64,000 nucleotides of DNA from Purshia tridentata (GCA_003254885.1 QANT01008702.1:1-64000); one strand, 5' to 3'. Counted from the first letter of the stretch, positions 37,081-49,365 are shown. The notes: generated by a model not told the origin, from the letters alone. Made by a program: numbers and translations.

Positions 37081-37396
37081 CCAAACAAAGCAATAATTTT
37101 GCCCCTTTTTTTCTTATTTCCTTTTCTCTCTTCTTTTCCTTTTTTTTTTTTTGTTTAAAAATTAATAAACATAATATGATTAAAATCAAGAAATTAAAAT
37201 AGCTAACGAGAAACAATGCTACAAATTCAAAATATACTAAAAATACTCTTAGTTTTAGTTTTTTAATTTAATATTAGGGTAAATCTAAAAGTTTTGGGAG
37301 TATTTAGATTTTAGAGGTAAAAAAGGGCAATAGGTGGTGGATCAATAGATATCCCATTCATTTATTAAGCTGAAGTCTGAAATTTTCAGTTTCATG

Positions 37397-37711
37397 TCAG
37401 TTTTTTGAGTGGACTGTGGGAGTACGGCCCACCGAATCTTTGTCTAGACTTGCACGGTCAATTTCAAAGGCAAGTTTTTTCTTCATGAAAGACTTCCAAA
37501 CTATAAGATGGTATGAGCCCATTTTAATATACGTAGCACAATCCCCAAAACTTGTGAATCTTGGTTCTGGCTGCTCACCAATTGCAGTGATTTCTGCATG
37601 CATGAATAACAAAATAGCCACCAACCAAGCAAAAAGGAATAAACTTAAAGAATGGGAAAACAAGTGAATCCCTCTCACATGTTCTTCAACATACATACGC
37701 ACTCCAGTCAT
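37397..37711 (-). CDS. uncharacterised small ORF, possible membrane protein
   Basis: An open frame of 104 codons on the minus strand has a hydrophobic stretch (HLFSHSLSLFLFAWLVAILLFMHAEI, about residues 16-40) followed by a soluble basic tail. I recognise no family. It lies 200 bp beyond the proteasome gene stop and might be an exon, a pseudogene piece or chance. Confidence 0.2.
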   Translation of the reverse strand: MTGVRMYVEEHVRGIHLFSHSLSLFLFAWLVAILLFMHAEITAIGEQPEPRFTSFGDCATYIKMGSYHLIVWKSFMKKKLAFEIDRASLDKDSVGRTPTVHSKN

Positions 37712-37917
37712 TGCAAATGAAACTCCCCACTTCTATAGGTCCATTTTCCCCAAATTACAGCTATTCCAGCGTATCAGAAGTTCAAACAACAGAGCTACTT
37801 TGAGAATTTGAAATAGGTTCTGGCAGGACATTAATTCCCATATACTAGAATAACTAAATTGACCAACCAAATGTTTAAACGTACAAATTAACACAAGTCT
37901 GTTATGAAATTAAAACC

Positions 37918-40176
37918 TCAAGCAGCAGCAACACCAGCATCCTTGATGGATTCTCGCCAGGCATACTGCCTCGCCCCTTCCTTGTCAACAATCTTGATCA
38001 CAAAATTGGGTGGAGCCACAACCAGCCTTGACCGGATCTCAATGATGATCTTGTCAACCAAGTCAATCGCTTCGTCCACTGACATGCCACTGTGGTAGTG
38101 TCTGTCCATCAAGGAGAGTGAGAAATAGGACCCATAACCAAATGCACCCTTATCAACCTTGTGGAGTGAGGCAATGTAATCGATGTAGTAGAGTGATGGT
38201 CCTGTCTCCTTGTCATAGCCAGCCATAAGGATGTTCACTGAGTATGGGTTCTGAAATATAAAATTTTGTTAAAAAAAACAACAAAAATCCTGCTAGTGTT
38301 TAAAACCCTTGCTAGATCCTACCTATGGAACACAAGTTGACTCAACCTCTTAGGAATACCATCTTCATATACTCAACAACCTCAAAACTGAGAAGCATAC
38401 ATAATACTTGAGACTCACCACTGTCCTCAATATTCCAAGCCTTTGATGAAAAGGAAAGAAGCCCATGATGATGTCCTAAAATCTTGACACAATATTTTTT
38501 AAATTTATACAATTTAAATTCATAGTCAAATTCAAATTTGAAAAGAAATTTTTTTTTTTAATTCAAATTTATACAATAATTAGAATAGCAGTTTATGAAT
38601 GATGACAAAAGGGGCAAAGTTTGAGGACTAGCTACGATTTGAAAGCAAGAAGTACCTAGAATTTTAGAAATTGAGTTCTGGTTGGGGCAGCAGCTACTTT
38701 CATAATTTTGGGTTGCACGGTGATTAAGGCAAGGGCTGTAATCATTAAAATCTGGGGAGTGAACTTAAGGCTTTTTGAATACTATACGTATATGGTTGTG
38801 GTTTGAATTTAGAAGAAAGTCTGGGGGTATATAAGCCAATCACAAATAAGAGAGGAGGCCATAATGCTGTCAGAAAGCTCAAATGTGGCTGGAATATAGT
38901 AGAGGATTCTATTATACATTGTTGACAGCTGGCACAAACTTATTCTAATAGGATCAGGACTTCAGTTTATCATGATGGTTTGAGTCTTGACTAGTTAACT
39001 AGCAAATTGTCAGAAAGACACTTTGAATCCCAATTAAGTGTCCAGGAAACTTCCCAAGTGGCCTCATTTCTAGATTTTAATGTTCTTAAACTCATACTGG
39101 AAGTTAGAAACATTTTACATAAGTTATACACATCCAAAAAAAACTTAAGTGATTGCATCAGCATGCCTAACTAGGACCATAACTCTTGTCAAACCATATA
39201 CCTAGCATCTAGGGAGCTGATTATTTTATACACGAATTCAAACTCTCAGTCTCTGATTATTAAACCTTGCAATATAACCGCTAAATGCATCCTATGTTAC
39301 CGGCAATTAAAACATACCATAAGAAAGGTGCATGGATCCTCCCACCTAATAACGTTGTTATCCAAAACCAGTGACTGGTGAAGCCATTGAGAAATTTGCT
39401 CAAGTTATAAGGTCAGAAACGACATTGTCTTACTCATGATAACATTACAATTGCATATTCAAACAAAAAGCAAAAAAAGTTTGCACACATCAAAGCATTA
39501 GCCCACTTCACTTCACATCATTTCCTTTTTGTTTTTGGCTTGAAACCCACTTCGTAGAATTAATTTCAAAGTGGTTACATTTTTAACTAAATCCCAAATT
39601 CGCAATACGCATCTCAAAACGAATTAAAAATAAAATTAAAACCCTAGACTCTTCAAAAGGGGATTAAGGATGAAGAACTCCCATAGAGTAATATTAACCA
39701 TAACTCTAGATCCCTAATATTGGGCAAAAGTCTAATTTACCTAAAAACTGAACACAAATATAAAATCTATTAACAAAAAATAAGCTTCACCTTTCGCAAG
39801 GCCGTGGCGAGCTCGCCACGGGTGAAATTGGCTGCAGCAGCAGTTGTCAAAGGGATGCCATTGCGGAACTGATACAAGGCAACGTTCTTCTGGATATACT
39901 CAGTGAATTGAACCCTATGTTTCGCCAAATCAAACAAAAACATTATTAAAAAACAAAAAATGTGTGCAAGCCACAATGATCGACGATCGAAATTAAACCC
40001 AAAACATATATTTCAAACCTGTCGCCGGGCTCGCCACTGGCGGCAATGAGCTTGTGGGAGTCGAGGACCATGATCTTGTCCTCGTTGGACTTATGCACCA
40101 GGATGCTGTGCACAGCTGACGTGTCCGCCGCCACTACGGCGAACCCGTCCCCTACCAAGCCAAAAACGCATTCCAT
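37918..40176 (-). CDS. PBD: 20S proteasome subunit beta-4 (PBD, beta type-2)
   Basis: Three exons: 40176-40019, 39914-39791, 38250-37918; 204 aa, the exact family length. It is a structural, non-catalytic ring subunit of the 20S core: [12 protein letters not shown] lacks the processed N-terminal Thr of active beta subunits. Blocks [104 protein letters not shown] and [22 protein letters not shown] are near-identical to plant PBD1/PBD2. Intron 2 is long (1.54 kb) and has no gene of its own. A CT run at 40221-40262 lies in the 5' leader. Confidence 0.97.
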
Positions 40177-40218
40177 CTCCTTCTTCTTCTTCTGAATATG
40201 CTAGGGCTTCGAATTCAA

Positions 40219-40220
<2 letters not shown>

Positions 40221-40262
<42 letters not shown>
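40221..40262. repeat. (CT)n run in proteasome gene 5' leader
   Basis: About 20 CT units 45-86 bp upstream of the PBD start codon on the minus strand read as GA there. GA/CT runs are common near plant transcription starts. Confidence 0.9.
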
Positions 40263-40265
<3 letters not shown>

Positions 40266-40581
40266 GTTTGATTAGGGACTTGGGAAGTTGGCTCAGTGTT
40301 GTGCTTTTGGGTTATAGGAGGTGAAAGACTACTTGAGGAAGAAGTTCACTCAGGCGGTCTGTTTGGTTGATTGCAAATTGATGGTCGAGTTATAGGATAA
40401 GATGTACCTTCAACCGGTTCTGCTATCCCAATTTCACGAATGGGATTTTTCTATTGGGCTAATTACAGATATCACCATCAAAATATGCATGTTTAACGCT
40501 TTATCCCCCAAGTTATAATTCTTTTGCACTTTATTCCCTTAAACTTAATTTCATTAAACATTTTATTCTAAAAACATTAAA

Positions 40582-41055
40582 GGCCCGTTTGGTTTAAGTT
40601 TTGGAGGCTTGGAAATGGGAAATCAATTTCATTCTCACGTTTGGCAAGTGCAGAGAAGGGAAATGGTTTCTTGACTTAAGGGAATCTGATGCCCCTATTG
40701 GGGGGAAAATGATACCCCTGCTCGAGCTTGAGTTTTGTTTTCTCCCTTCTTAGGAAAGCATTTATTATATATTTTTTAGACAGATTTATCCTTACTAATT
40801 TTTTAAAATTTCAAATCTAGCCAACCATTTATTACATATTCTTTTTATACTCATATAGGATATAATTGAAAAATTAGATAATTTTTATTTATTATTCCTA
40901 CACTTACCAAACATGGGAATATAAATGAAAAGGTAATTCTTACTTATTTTCCTAGCGTTACCAAATACAGTAATAGGGATCTTACATTCCTTTTACCCTG
41001 AAAAATGCATAGGAAATCAATTCCTGGAAAATTAATTCCTTAATCTAAACGGCCC
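40582..41055. mobile_element. Harbinger/Tourist-like MITE
   Basis: A 474-bp element begins ggcccgtttggtttaag and ends taatctaaacggccc, inverted repeats that match at 9 of the first 11 positions with further similarity inward. TAAA flanks both ends (40578-40581 and 41056-41059), which contains the TAA target typical of PIF/Harbinger. No coding capacity is seen, so it depends on a transposase elsewhere. Confidence 0.75.
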
Positions 41056-41356
41056 TAAAATCAATTCTTCAGCACAAGTGGTACCACATAGGGCATTTTT
41101 GTTTTCTCATATTTAGCTTCAATTAACGATTAATATAAAACTATTCTAGGCAGATAAGAAGTCACGTGGTGGTGCTGAGGGAGATTATTAATTTTCTACT
41201 ACACAATTAAATTTACAGGTAAAATGTTACAAATTTTAATTTGAGGGGGCAAAACTCAGACATAATATAATTTAAAGGTATTATTTATAGTTAAATCTTT
41301 ACTATTTTATATAACTAGCATGACAGTTTACCCAAAAGAAAAACAAGCATCATAGA

Positions 41357-41926
41357 CAGGGACGGAGCTAGAAAAATGTACCTATGGGAGCACATTTTTT
41401 TTTTTTGTTTTGTTTTTCATTTGTAGATTTATTTTTTTCCCATCACAAACATTCACACATAAAATCAAAAAGTTTTAACTACAAACAAATCTTTCATTCT
41501 TCTAATCAATACTTATTGAAATTGGCAACACTCAAATTTTTATAAATACTATCAAATTTTACAAATAAAAGAGTTTAAATACTGATAGTACTATTTTAAC
41601 TTTACAAATGTAAAAATACCCACATCAATTGAATGTCAAAAAAATTTTATATGAACAAGAAAATAACAATTAACATCCACAAAATTAAAAAGAATAAGAT
41701 CGTATATTGATAGAAAAAAAACACATAAGAATGTTATATAGAAATGAGACACAAGATACTTCTAGAATTAGAAAATACATGGAATTGAGATTGAAAACTG
41801 ATGAAATATTTTAATTGTTTTGGGGGCACTTATGTAAAATGCCATACATCAATACTTAATTTTTTAATTAAAAAAATATGAGGGGGAACACGTGTCCCCA
41901 TTGGTTCCTCCTTGGCTCCGTCCTTG
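41357..41926. mobile_element. hAT-type MITE with 8-bp target duplication
   Basis: A 570-bp non-coding element starts cagggacggagctag and its other end reads caaggacggagccaagg on the opposite strand. A perfect 8-bp duplication, ATCATAGA, flanks it at 41349-41356 and 41927-41934. End sequence and duplication length both fit hAT. Confidence 0.88.
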
Positions 41927-41934
41927 ATCATAGA

Positions 41935-42781
41935 ATAATTTTATAATATCAAATAAGAATCTATATAAATAAATAAAAATTGATAAGGCTAGCTTACACT
42001 CCATTTCACTTTAAATTAAGAAAAATTTAACAAGTTTCACTATAATATGCTAACCTATTCAAAATAGTCTAAATTTATATCATATCTAAAGGCAAAAGAT
42101 ACAATATGACTATATGAGTCATGTGACAAAAATATAAGAATCGATAATTGAGTCGATATAAAAGATAACTTTGTTAACTTTTGATCACTTTTTAAGCATT
42201 TTTGTTAAACAATGTGACAAAAATAAGGGTATATTTACTAATGTTTCCAAAACATTGGTCATGTATAAAATCCATCAACTTTAAAATATGTCATTTACAC
42301 CTCCCACTTGAAATTTTGTGTGTAGATTTTCTAACTTCTATTAAGTTTTTTGGACAAAAAGTGGTCATATCCTTAGAGTCCATGGCCCATAAGAGCTGGA
42401 ACATTCGCTTCATAAGGTTTGGGCCTCGTGCCACTGGTTTTCTTTTCTGCTATGGTGGCTTTGTCCATGATTGAAAGCCAATAATATCAGCAAAGCTTAA
42501 CCAAACAGATTTTTTGATGGCATCGTTAGTGATTTCTGACATTTCCTTATGCTTGTTTAATTAGTTTCGGAGAGAGAAAAACGAGATTCAAATTCTGACC
42601 ATGACCATAGTTTGTGTATGTGGGTAAATAAATGACCATTAGAACTATAACAAATCATATTCAATATTCAACGAGGGCAAATAAACAAACACTTCACTAT
42701 TATTTATTACTCTGTGAAACCAATATCTTGGTTTTCACAATGGTATTACAATATAATTGAAGTGTGTCTTCCACAATATTG
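41935..42781. other. intergenic downstream of hAT MITE
   Basis: AT-rich stretch up to the stop of the cysteine-rich gene. An open frame of 90 codons at 42202-42474 has no family resemblance. Nothing else is seen. Confidence 0.5.
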
Positions 42782-43285
42782 TTAATTTGAAGTGAAATTG
42801 GTAGCAGCAGCAGCAGATCGAGGCCAGTTGGGGCACTTTGGTGGACCAACAGGGTTGCAGGGAGCACCATCTTTCATCACACAATTACATGTATCAACTA
42901 GAATTCCTCCACCAGCAGCACGGCAGAAGGAGTCGACGCGCCCGACGTTCCGGTAACAAGGAGTGCATGTCAGCCGGCACTCGTCTTCATCCGGACAACC
43001 ACCGCCAATCGTAGATAATATGCAATCATTAGCATTCACCAGCGACATCATTCTTTTCCCTTCAAATAAAAATATAACTATTTAATATCTGAATGTATAA
43101 TGAATAACGTTACGTTATTAAAACACGACTTTATGTGATCAATATATGATTCTACTATACAATATATAGGAGAGGAATTACTGTTAAATGTGTGTGTAAA
43201 AGTATGAAATGAATCAAGTAAACAAACCTGCGGTGAATAGAAAGAGGACCAGAAGCAAGCAAAAGGAAGCAGAGAATTTGGCCAT
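42782..43285 (-). CDS. secreted cysteine-rich defensin-like protein
   Basis: Two exons: 43285-43228 and 43059-42782; 111 aa. Exon 1 codes a clear signal peptide (MAKFSASFCLLLVLFLFTA) and the intron falls right after it, a standard layout for defensin-like and related peptide genes. The mature part has ten Cys in the order C-x8-C-x5-C-x3-C-x2-C-x10-C-x10-C-x-C-x7-C, including the C-x3-C and C-x-C pairs of the CS-alpha-beta fold, plus a later Cys. The C-terminal tail after PPKCPNW is Ala/Thr/Asn-rich. Antimicrobial or signalling function is inferred from the class. A TATA box (ctataaaag on the minus strand) lies near 43.37-43.38 kb. Confidence 0.8.
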
Positions 43286-44208
43286 TTTAGTGCTTCGCTA
43301 GAGCAACAAAAGTGTGGGTATTGGAAGAAGAATGCAGAAAATGCTAATGAATATTGGTCTTACTTAGGTGAGCTTTTATAGGGAACAAGAGTCCTCTACT
43401 TCGTGCCCCATAGGTAAAGCACTATAATGAGAAGAATCCTACATAATTATAGATAATTTACCTTGTAAAATTTCATGTAAGATCTGATTATCAATATAAT
43501 ATGGTAAGTTTACTATTCCATTACCCATTTGTTTTTCATCTCTTTCTTTATATATCGATATATATATATATATCTATATATCTATACTATTATATTGGAA
43601 TTAATTATTTCTCTATATATCTATATCTATATTATTATATTGGAATTAATTAAGATTACTCAAAGCACCTAAAAGAGGAGGACGAAAACCATCAAAGGGT
43701 AGACAAGGTGCACCATCTGTAGGCACCATCATTCTCACTGCAAAAATTAATATTGTACCAAAACCAATTGGTGTTTTTTGGTAAGCTGTGTAACTAATTC
43801 ATGCGTTACTCTATTAATGATATACAAATGTTTGCGGATTTACAAATATTAGTGAGAATCAGATATCATTCTCGAAATTGAAAATTATGAAAAAATATTG
43901 TGTCAAAGGTTAAGATTTTGTGCGCCTTAATATCCAATATGGCAATATATCTATGTCATAAAGGCACCAGAGTTTTTATGCCTTACTTGACACAATCCAT
44001 ATTCCCTTTAAATTTATTTCCCCAAAGGTCATTTATTTATACAGCATAAAGCTAGAGCTGTTTTTATTTTCGTACACACAATTACAAAGCTCACTATGCA
44101 TGAGCTAGTAGCGACTTGAAAACTCTAGCACAGAGTATTGTCCTCTCCTTAATTCGCATACTTAATGTTTTTTCAATTCTTCGAAGTTAATTAGAAGTAG
44201 GGTTGGCT
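43286..44208. other. intergenic, promoter of Cys-rich gene and 3' flank of vicilin copy A
   Basis: Contains TA-rich microsatellite sequence (about 43550-43650) with two copies of attatattggaattaatta. No gene. Confidence 0.5.
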
Positions 44209-46211
44209 TCATTGCCTTGTCTTCTGGCTCTTCTTGGAGGGCACGAAATAAGAGTGCTTCTGCTTGCCCAATATTTGTTCCATCTCTTCCCCAAACGCCA
44301 GCTGCTTAGCCTCTCTCTCCATCAGCCTCATTACGTTGTCCTCTTGCCCTGCATATATACAAATACACACCCAGTTTCTAGCCTTGCATATATAACAATC
44401 CATTTCATCAAAGAACGTACGACTGAGATTTTACCTGCGAGGAAGTTCCTCTGGTTGTTCTGGGCATTGATTCCGAATCCCACCAGCCGGAGATTCATAT
44501 TGCTATATTTGTCGGCAACAATAGCAACAGGATGACCTGCCGGGATCATAAAAACATCGGGCGATGATAGCTTGGAAATGACCTTTCTGTACCTTCCACT
44601 CTCTTGGTTTATGAAGTCTGGGCAGGCCATTTCAAAGCGTCCTGTTCCATTTAAGACTAACATCAAATATATTGCCTTAGAATTGTAGTGTGGCACCATC
44701 ATAGCTCCCTGCAAATATTTCATCATCAAACATATATAAGTAGCACGTACATTACACCAACTTTATTCATCAAATGTTCAAAACTGTTTATCTAGACCGA
44801 GTCTAGATTTGAATAAATGAAATACTGTTAATTCCATCTGGGAATTAATGTTTGATTGATTTACTGGTTTGATTTCAGTGTAAGTGACTGCGACATTGAT
44901 GTCCTGGAGCTGCTTGGTGTACTCCTCAGGGCGAGCCTCATAGAACTCTCCATAGTTGTTGGAGTGCACAGGTTTTTGGCTTGGCAGATTGAACACTGAG
45001 CCCGTAGACCAAGGGACTATTTTCACCCAGGGTGATTGTTTACTCAATGCCCTGAGTTGCTCTTTTGAGGCACTTAAGACCATGCCTTGGTTCCCCTGCT
45101 TTGTAAATGCCTTCTCTAGCTGCTCTCTTGGGGTCTGATTTCATTAAACAATAAAATGAATCAATAAATCACTGTTACATTATTTAGAATCCAATTTAGT
45201 ATACAAAATTGGAATCCATAACAGTATTCATTTGAAGTAATAAATCAAATAAATAAAGAAATATATATCTTGTTACATCAAATGCAGATTCAAGAATGTC
45301 ATTGCTGAAAACACTGTAGTAGGACTCCGGATGGCCAAAAAGGCTGGCGAAGTCATCGTCGGGCTTTTCAGAACCAGCAGGGAAGAGCTCCTGCACCAAA
45401 TTAATTAAACAAAGTTACAAATTTAATAAAAATAAATGCTTCTATGTAAAGATGTTATAATGAGGAAATTAAGGAAGTGTTGATGATTTGATTATCTCAA
45501 ATTGGTCAGGAATATTGAGAGGCTTATAGAGCTGTGCTAAATGAAGAGGTTTATCATTGTGTTCGTTAATTAAGTAGGTGGTAGTCCCTGCAGGAACTCT
45601 AATCACATCTCCCTCTTTAATGCTCAAGGACTCTTTTTTGTCTTTCATTACAAGAGTGATGGTACCTTTGCCTGTTTAATTAATTTCAAAGAAACAAAAT
45701 AACTATATTGAAATTAAGAATATTGAAACTATTAAGAATATGAACAGAGGAGTCATATATATGTACCTTCCCAAACAAAGTAAATGGTTTCAGCATCGCG
45801 GTGGTGTGGGAGAGCAAAAGTTGAAGGCATAGCTGAGAACAAGGCTATGCGGTAGTTTTCAACGCCGCGAAGAAGCGGAGACTCGAGGTTCTTGAAGCTT
45901 TCGAGGACAGTAAAACCTCAATATTCACTCATATATCGAGGCTTCCATAAAAATTTGAAAAAGAAGTAGGGGTTGACCTCAGTCTCCTCCTCGTCTTCTT
46001 CGTCCCCTCTTTGCTCTTTGTATCGCCGCAGACACTGAACTTGGCATCCAGCTGGGCTTTCACTCGTTTGGCAACTTACCATGCACTGAGAATATTCCTC
46101 TTTAGGATCATCGCTTGGGTACTCTTCGTTGCTGAGAGTGAAAGACACAGAAGCAAGGAGAAGAGTGGAAACTAAGAACAACAACAAAGGGAGCCTAGTT
46201 TCGATCGCCAT
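44209..46211 (-). pseudogene. vicilin copy A, short N terminus, broken
   Basis: Six family exons can be followed: 46211-45767, 45671-45496, 45390-45277, 45134-44865, 44708-44435, 44348-44209. The signal peptide (MAIETRLPLLLFLVSTLLLASVSF) is followed by one CxxxC pair (CMVSC, CQVQC) and an acidic stretch, then both cupins. Two defects are visible: an in-frame TGA at 45918-45920 just before GFTVLESFKNLESPLLRG, and loss of the exon 2 donor, where the family GAG|gt reads GAG|at at 45495. The cupin exons themselves stay open, with LPHHRDAETIYFVWEG and [17 protein letters not shown] intact, so decay looks recent. Exon 3 has an extra DDDFASLFGH insert against copies B and E. A sequencing error at the stop would not explain the donor change. 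Confidence 0.8.
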
Positions 46212-47339
46212 GTTTATATTCTTTGCTTACTATTCAATTAATTATGACCCCCTTTTATAATCTTCTACAATGGGAAACGTATATATATATAGCACTGAGC
46301 GTACATATGTTCTTTTTATGGAAGCCCAGGGCTGAGGATATATGCATGCATGTACATTTGTCTATGCAGATTACATGCCAGGTGACTAGTGTCCTAGCTG
46401 TGTGACAAGCTCAAATTGTCGTACGTGTCCCACTTGATCTTCACGTGGTTTGAAAATAAAGAGAATTATGTGTTTTGAAGACTAATTAAAATGAGTTAGT
46501 GCGGAGATCGATTGTGATTTTGCGCTTGATGCGCCATTTTGAGCACAATATCATTCCTTAAATTTGTGGGCCGGATCATGTCTTGATCCTAGTTGTCCTA
46601 AGAAAACGTGATTTTGAGATATGATGAATTGTTGCAAATCGGATGTTAATTGGGTTCCTAGCATATATAAATCCCTATAAATACTAACTCTTAATCCTAA
46701 TTATGTTCTTGATTTATGAATTCCTAAATCGTAACCCTAAACTATAAAACAACGTCCAACCATTAATATATGTCATGTATATAGAAAGTATAAGCACATA
46801 AAATATGAGGAGAAAATCTTTTTTCTGCATATAGAATATTTGTGGGAGCTAGTGAATTTCTTTGTGTACATATATTACTTAATAGCTAGGGACAATAAGA
46901 GTTCGAATCCTAGCTTAAGCTAGCTAATTTTTGTTGTTGATATTATGTTTATGTCCAAAATTTATAAAAACAAAATGTAAACTAGAATGTTATGATTTTA
47001 TCGTGGCATAGTAGATCAAGAATTAATCGGTAAATGTATTCTTTTCTCCCTAGCTCTTTGGATCGATGCGTTCAGATAATATGCTATTGATATTGTTAGT
47101 AATATATTTATAATTATAATAATTTATTACTCGATCTTAACTTGAAATTATTTGAAAGGATGTAAATTTAATTTACTAATCAAAACAATAAGGATATCGA
47201 TCCGGAGCTCCTATCTACATGCTAGCTGTCGATCAATTTATATCTTAAAATCTTAAGATTTTGAAGTTTGATTGGGTTTTTTTAAGATTTATTAGTTTAA
47301 GAATATAGTGTACTGTAGATTAATTACAACTGGAGCGAT
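46212..47339. other. promoter of vicilin copy A and spacer
   Basis: TATA-like ttttata at 46253-46259 (minus-strand tataaaag), an RY repeat tgcatgcatg at 46342-46351, the block acatgccaggtgactagtgtcc near 46373, and a G-box cacgtg at 46442-46447. Beyond 46.5 kb the stretch is AT-rich with no gene. Confidence 0.65.
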
Positions 47340-47834
47340 GTGGTTCTTGACACCTTTGGCAACTTTCCAGGCATTTCAAGTACAATTTTCCTCGAGGAGT
47401 AGAGTAACAAAGAACCAAGTAATATTCTCGTCCTCTCCTCCACAAATTCTTTGGCATACTTGAGGTGATTGAGAAGTACTAGTGATCCCTTGGCCTTGGC
47501 AACGTTGCATGCATTGCTGGTGTTGCTGATGTTGCAGCACGCACATACTGTGACATTGTTGCTGCATTTGGGGTCCTAATCGCCTCTGATCACCACAACG
47601 TTGTTGACATTGAGCCAGCTGCTCAGAAACCGAGTTCTGCGACTACATCAGCCACCGGAGGCAATACTTTGATACGCAGCGTGCACGGTCATGACCATGA
47701 AGGTGCCCACAGTACCGGTCTACTCAACCATCATCGACACGGAAAGGCACGGAGGCAGCTGCAAGGAAGAGAGTGGAGAGGAACAACAACAGCAACAACA
47801 ATGGAAGCTGCAGCTTAGCTCTGGTGATCACCAT
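47340..47834 (-). pseudogene. vicilin N-terminal remnant
   Basis: The minus strand starts with a good signal peptide (MVITRAKLQLPLLLLLLFL then STLFLAAASVPF) at 47834, breaks soon after VDDG, and resumes in another frame with QCQQRCGDQ, CHSMC, CMQRC, CQRIC and CLESCQRC. These are the hairpin modules of the vicilin N terminus. No cupin exon follows. At least one stop and one or more frame changes interrupt it. An RY repeat (gcatgcatg near 47.95 kb) and the acatgcaaggtgacgagtgtcc block upstream show that the promoter came along with the gene. Confidence 0.75.
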
Positions 47835-48325
47835 ATATGCTTAATGATATCTTCTATGGTAGGACTAAGATAGCACAGGCAGCTAGAGAGCTTCACATGT
47901 TTATTAATTTATAGAAATAAGCTAAGCAGCATATGTATTATGTACATATATGCATGCATGTGTACATTTGGCTATTCACAGTTTCACATTACATGCAAGG
48001 TGACGAGTGTCCTATGTGACAAAGTTTTACATGTTCTAGTTAATTCTAATTTATATATCGAGATTCGAGTCCCACTTGATGTGAATATTGGGTATCATCA
48101 CATCACATGGTAGCCTGGATTTGTGTGCTTGCTGAAATGGGAGCTGTACGTGGCTCTGCAAGAGAGTTTCAGTTTTGCATTCGGTTAATCTTTAAGCAAT
48201 CCAAATCCATTATAAGCACAATTAATGTGGGACGATTAATTAGCTATATTGCTTAAATTGTGGTCTCAAGTTTGAATTACTCTCTTTCAAATGAAAAAAT
48301 TGTAGAATGTTGTGACTTACGCTAG

Positions 48326-49360
48326 TGTTGATGCAAAAATCTACTCAGACCTTTGCAAACAACTTAAATGAAGACTTCTGCTAATGTGGTAAGCTGAAGA
48401 GCTGAGAGGTTGATTCGAGCACGTCATTTAGCTGGTTTTGAACTTCTTCCTGTAAGCTGATCAGAAAGAAAGCACCAGTGTTGTACTAGCCGAAAGTACT
48501 CCGATGACAAAGTTAGAGAGATGCAAGAAGGAGATGCAAGTGTAAATCAAGAACACAGCAAGAACTTGGGAGGAAGATAGAGGAAAAGAGGTAAAAGTGT
48601 CTGGATTGATTTCTTCAGAGCTTGGGCAAGTATTTTCTCAGAATTGTCTGTCCATTTACCTTGTGAGGATGCTCTTATTTATAAGCAAAGGGATATGAGA
48701 TATTTCTGCTAGTTTGTAAGTATGATCATGGCTGATCATAGGTTTCAGATGCTATGTTTGAAAAACAGGCTGGATGGCTGATAGACTTCTCATTTAATGC
48801 AGGAGGGATGGTTATCAAATGGCTGGAAGTTGCTCGCATTAAATGGAAAGTAAGGCAAAGCAAATAAGCCATAAATGCAAAGCATAAAGGTACCTTCGGT
48901 GTGTCAGGCGCAATAACTACTCCTGGGGTTTGTGCTCGGCTCGGAAAAGGATGATTCGAAGATGGTTGATCCGATCTGAATGAGGCTTCGAGAAGTAGTC
49001 GACCTGCGCGGGCGTTTGGTTCTTCCAGGTAGTGCTCGGCTCGGAATAGACAGTGGCTTCCGATCCGAACATACAAAGGAAGAGACGGTGGCCAGAAGGT
49101 CGTCAACTGAAAGAGAATACCTCGGATGGTCAACGCTCGGATCCGAAGAAAGAATCTGATCCGAACGTTGGTAACTTGTTGGTCTTTGCCTGTGTGCAGG
49201 TGCATTCCGTTTGGATCGGATCAAGCGATAGGATCCGATCCGAAACAATTGCCTCGATACACCTTTGACTGAGGTGATGGCGTTGCACCTGGGCGCGAGA
49301 CCCCACATGACTTGTAGACGTTTGACCGTTGACTCTTATTGGGGGCATCATCCCCAAACA
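48326..49360. mobile_element. solo LTR of an LTR retrotransposon
   Basis: A 1,035-bp segment begins tgttgatgc and ends gcatcatccccaaaca, with TG...CA ends and a perfect 5-bp target duplication GCTAG at 48321-48325 and 49361-49365. It is far GC-richer than its surroundings, has a TATA-like atttataa near 48.68 kb, and no internal region or second LTR is present. Family is not certain; Gypsy is a guess. The perfect duplication suggests modest age. Confidence 0.85.
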
Positions 49361-49365
49361 GCTAG

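Larger units (their letters stand above)
35591..37396. other. AT-rich repeat-laden intergenic
   Basis: No gene is supported. It holds a 30-bp-arm hairpin (36061-36123), a two-copy 74-bp tandem repeat, a two-copy 41-bp AT repeat (36383-36463) and a degenerate 30-bp minisatellite (36797-37080). Confidence 0.6.

Noticed and set aside
46889-46910. gttcgaatcc resembling a tRNA B box
   Set aside because: No A box or cloverleaf could be found upstream; probably chance or a decayed SINE.
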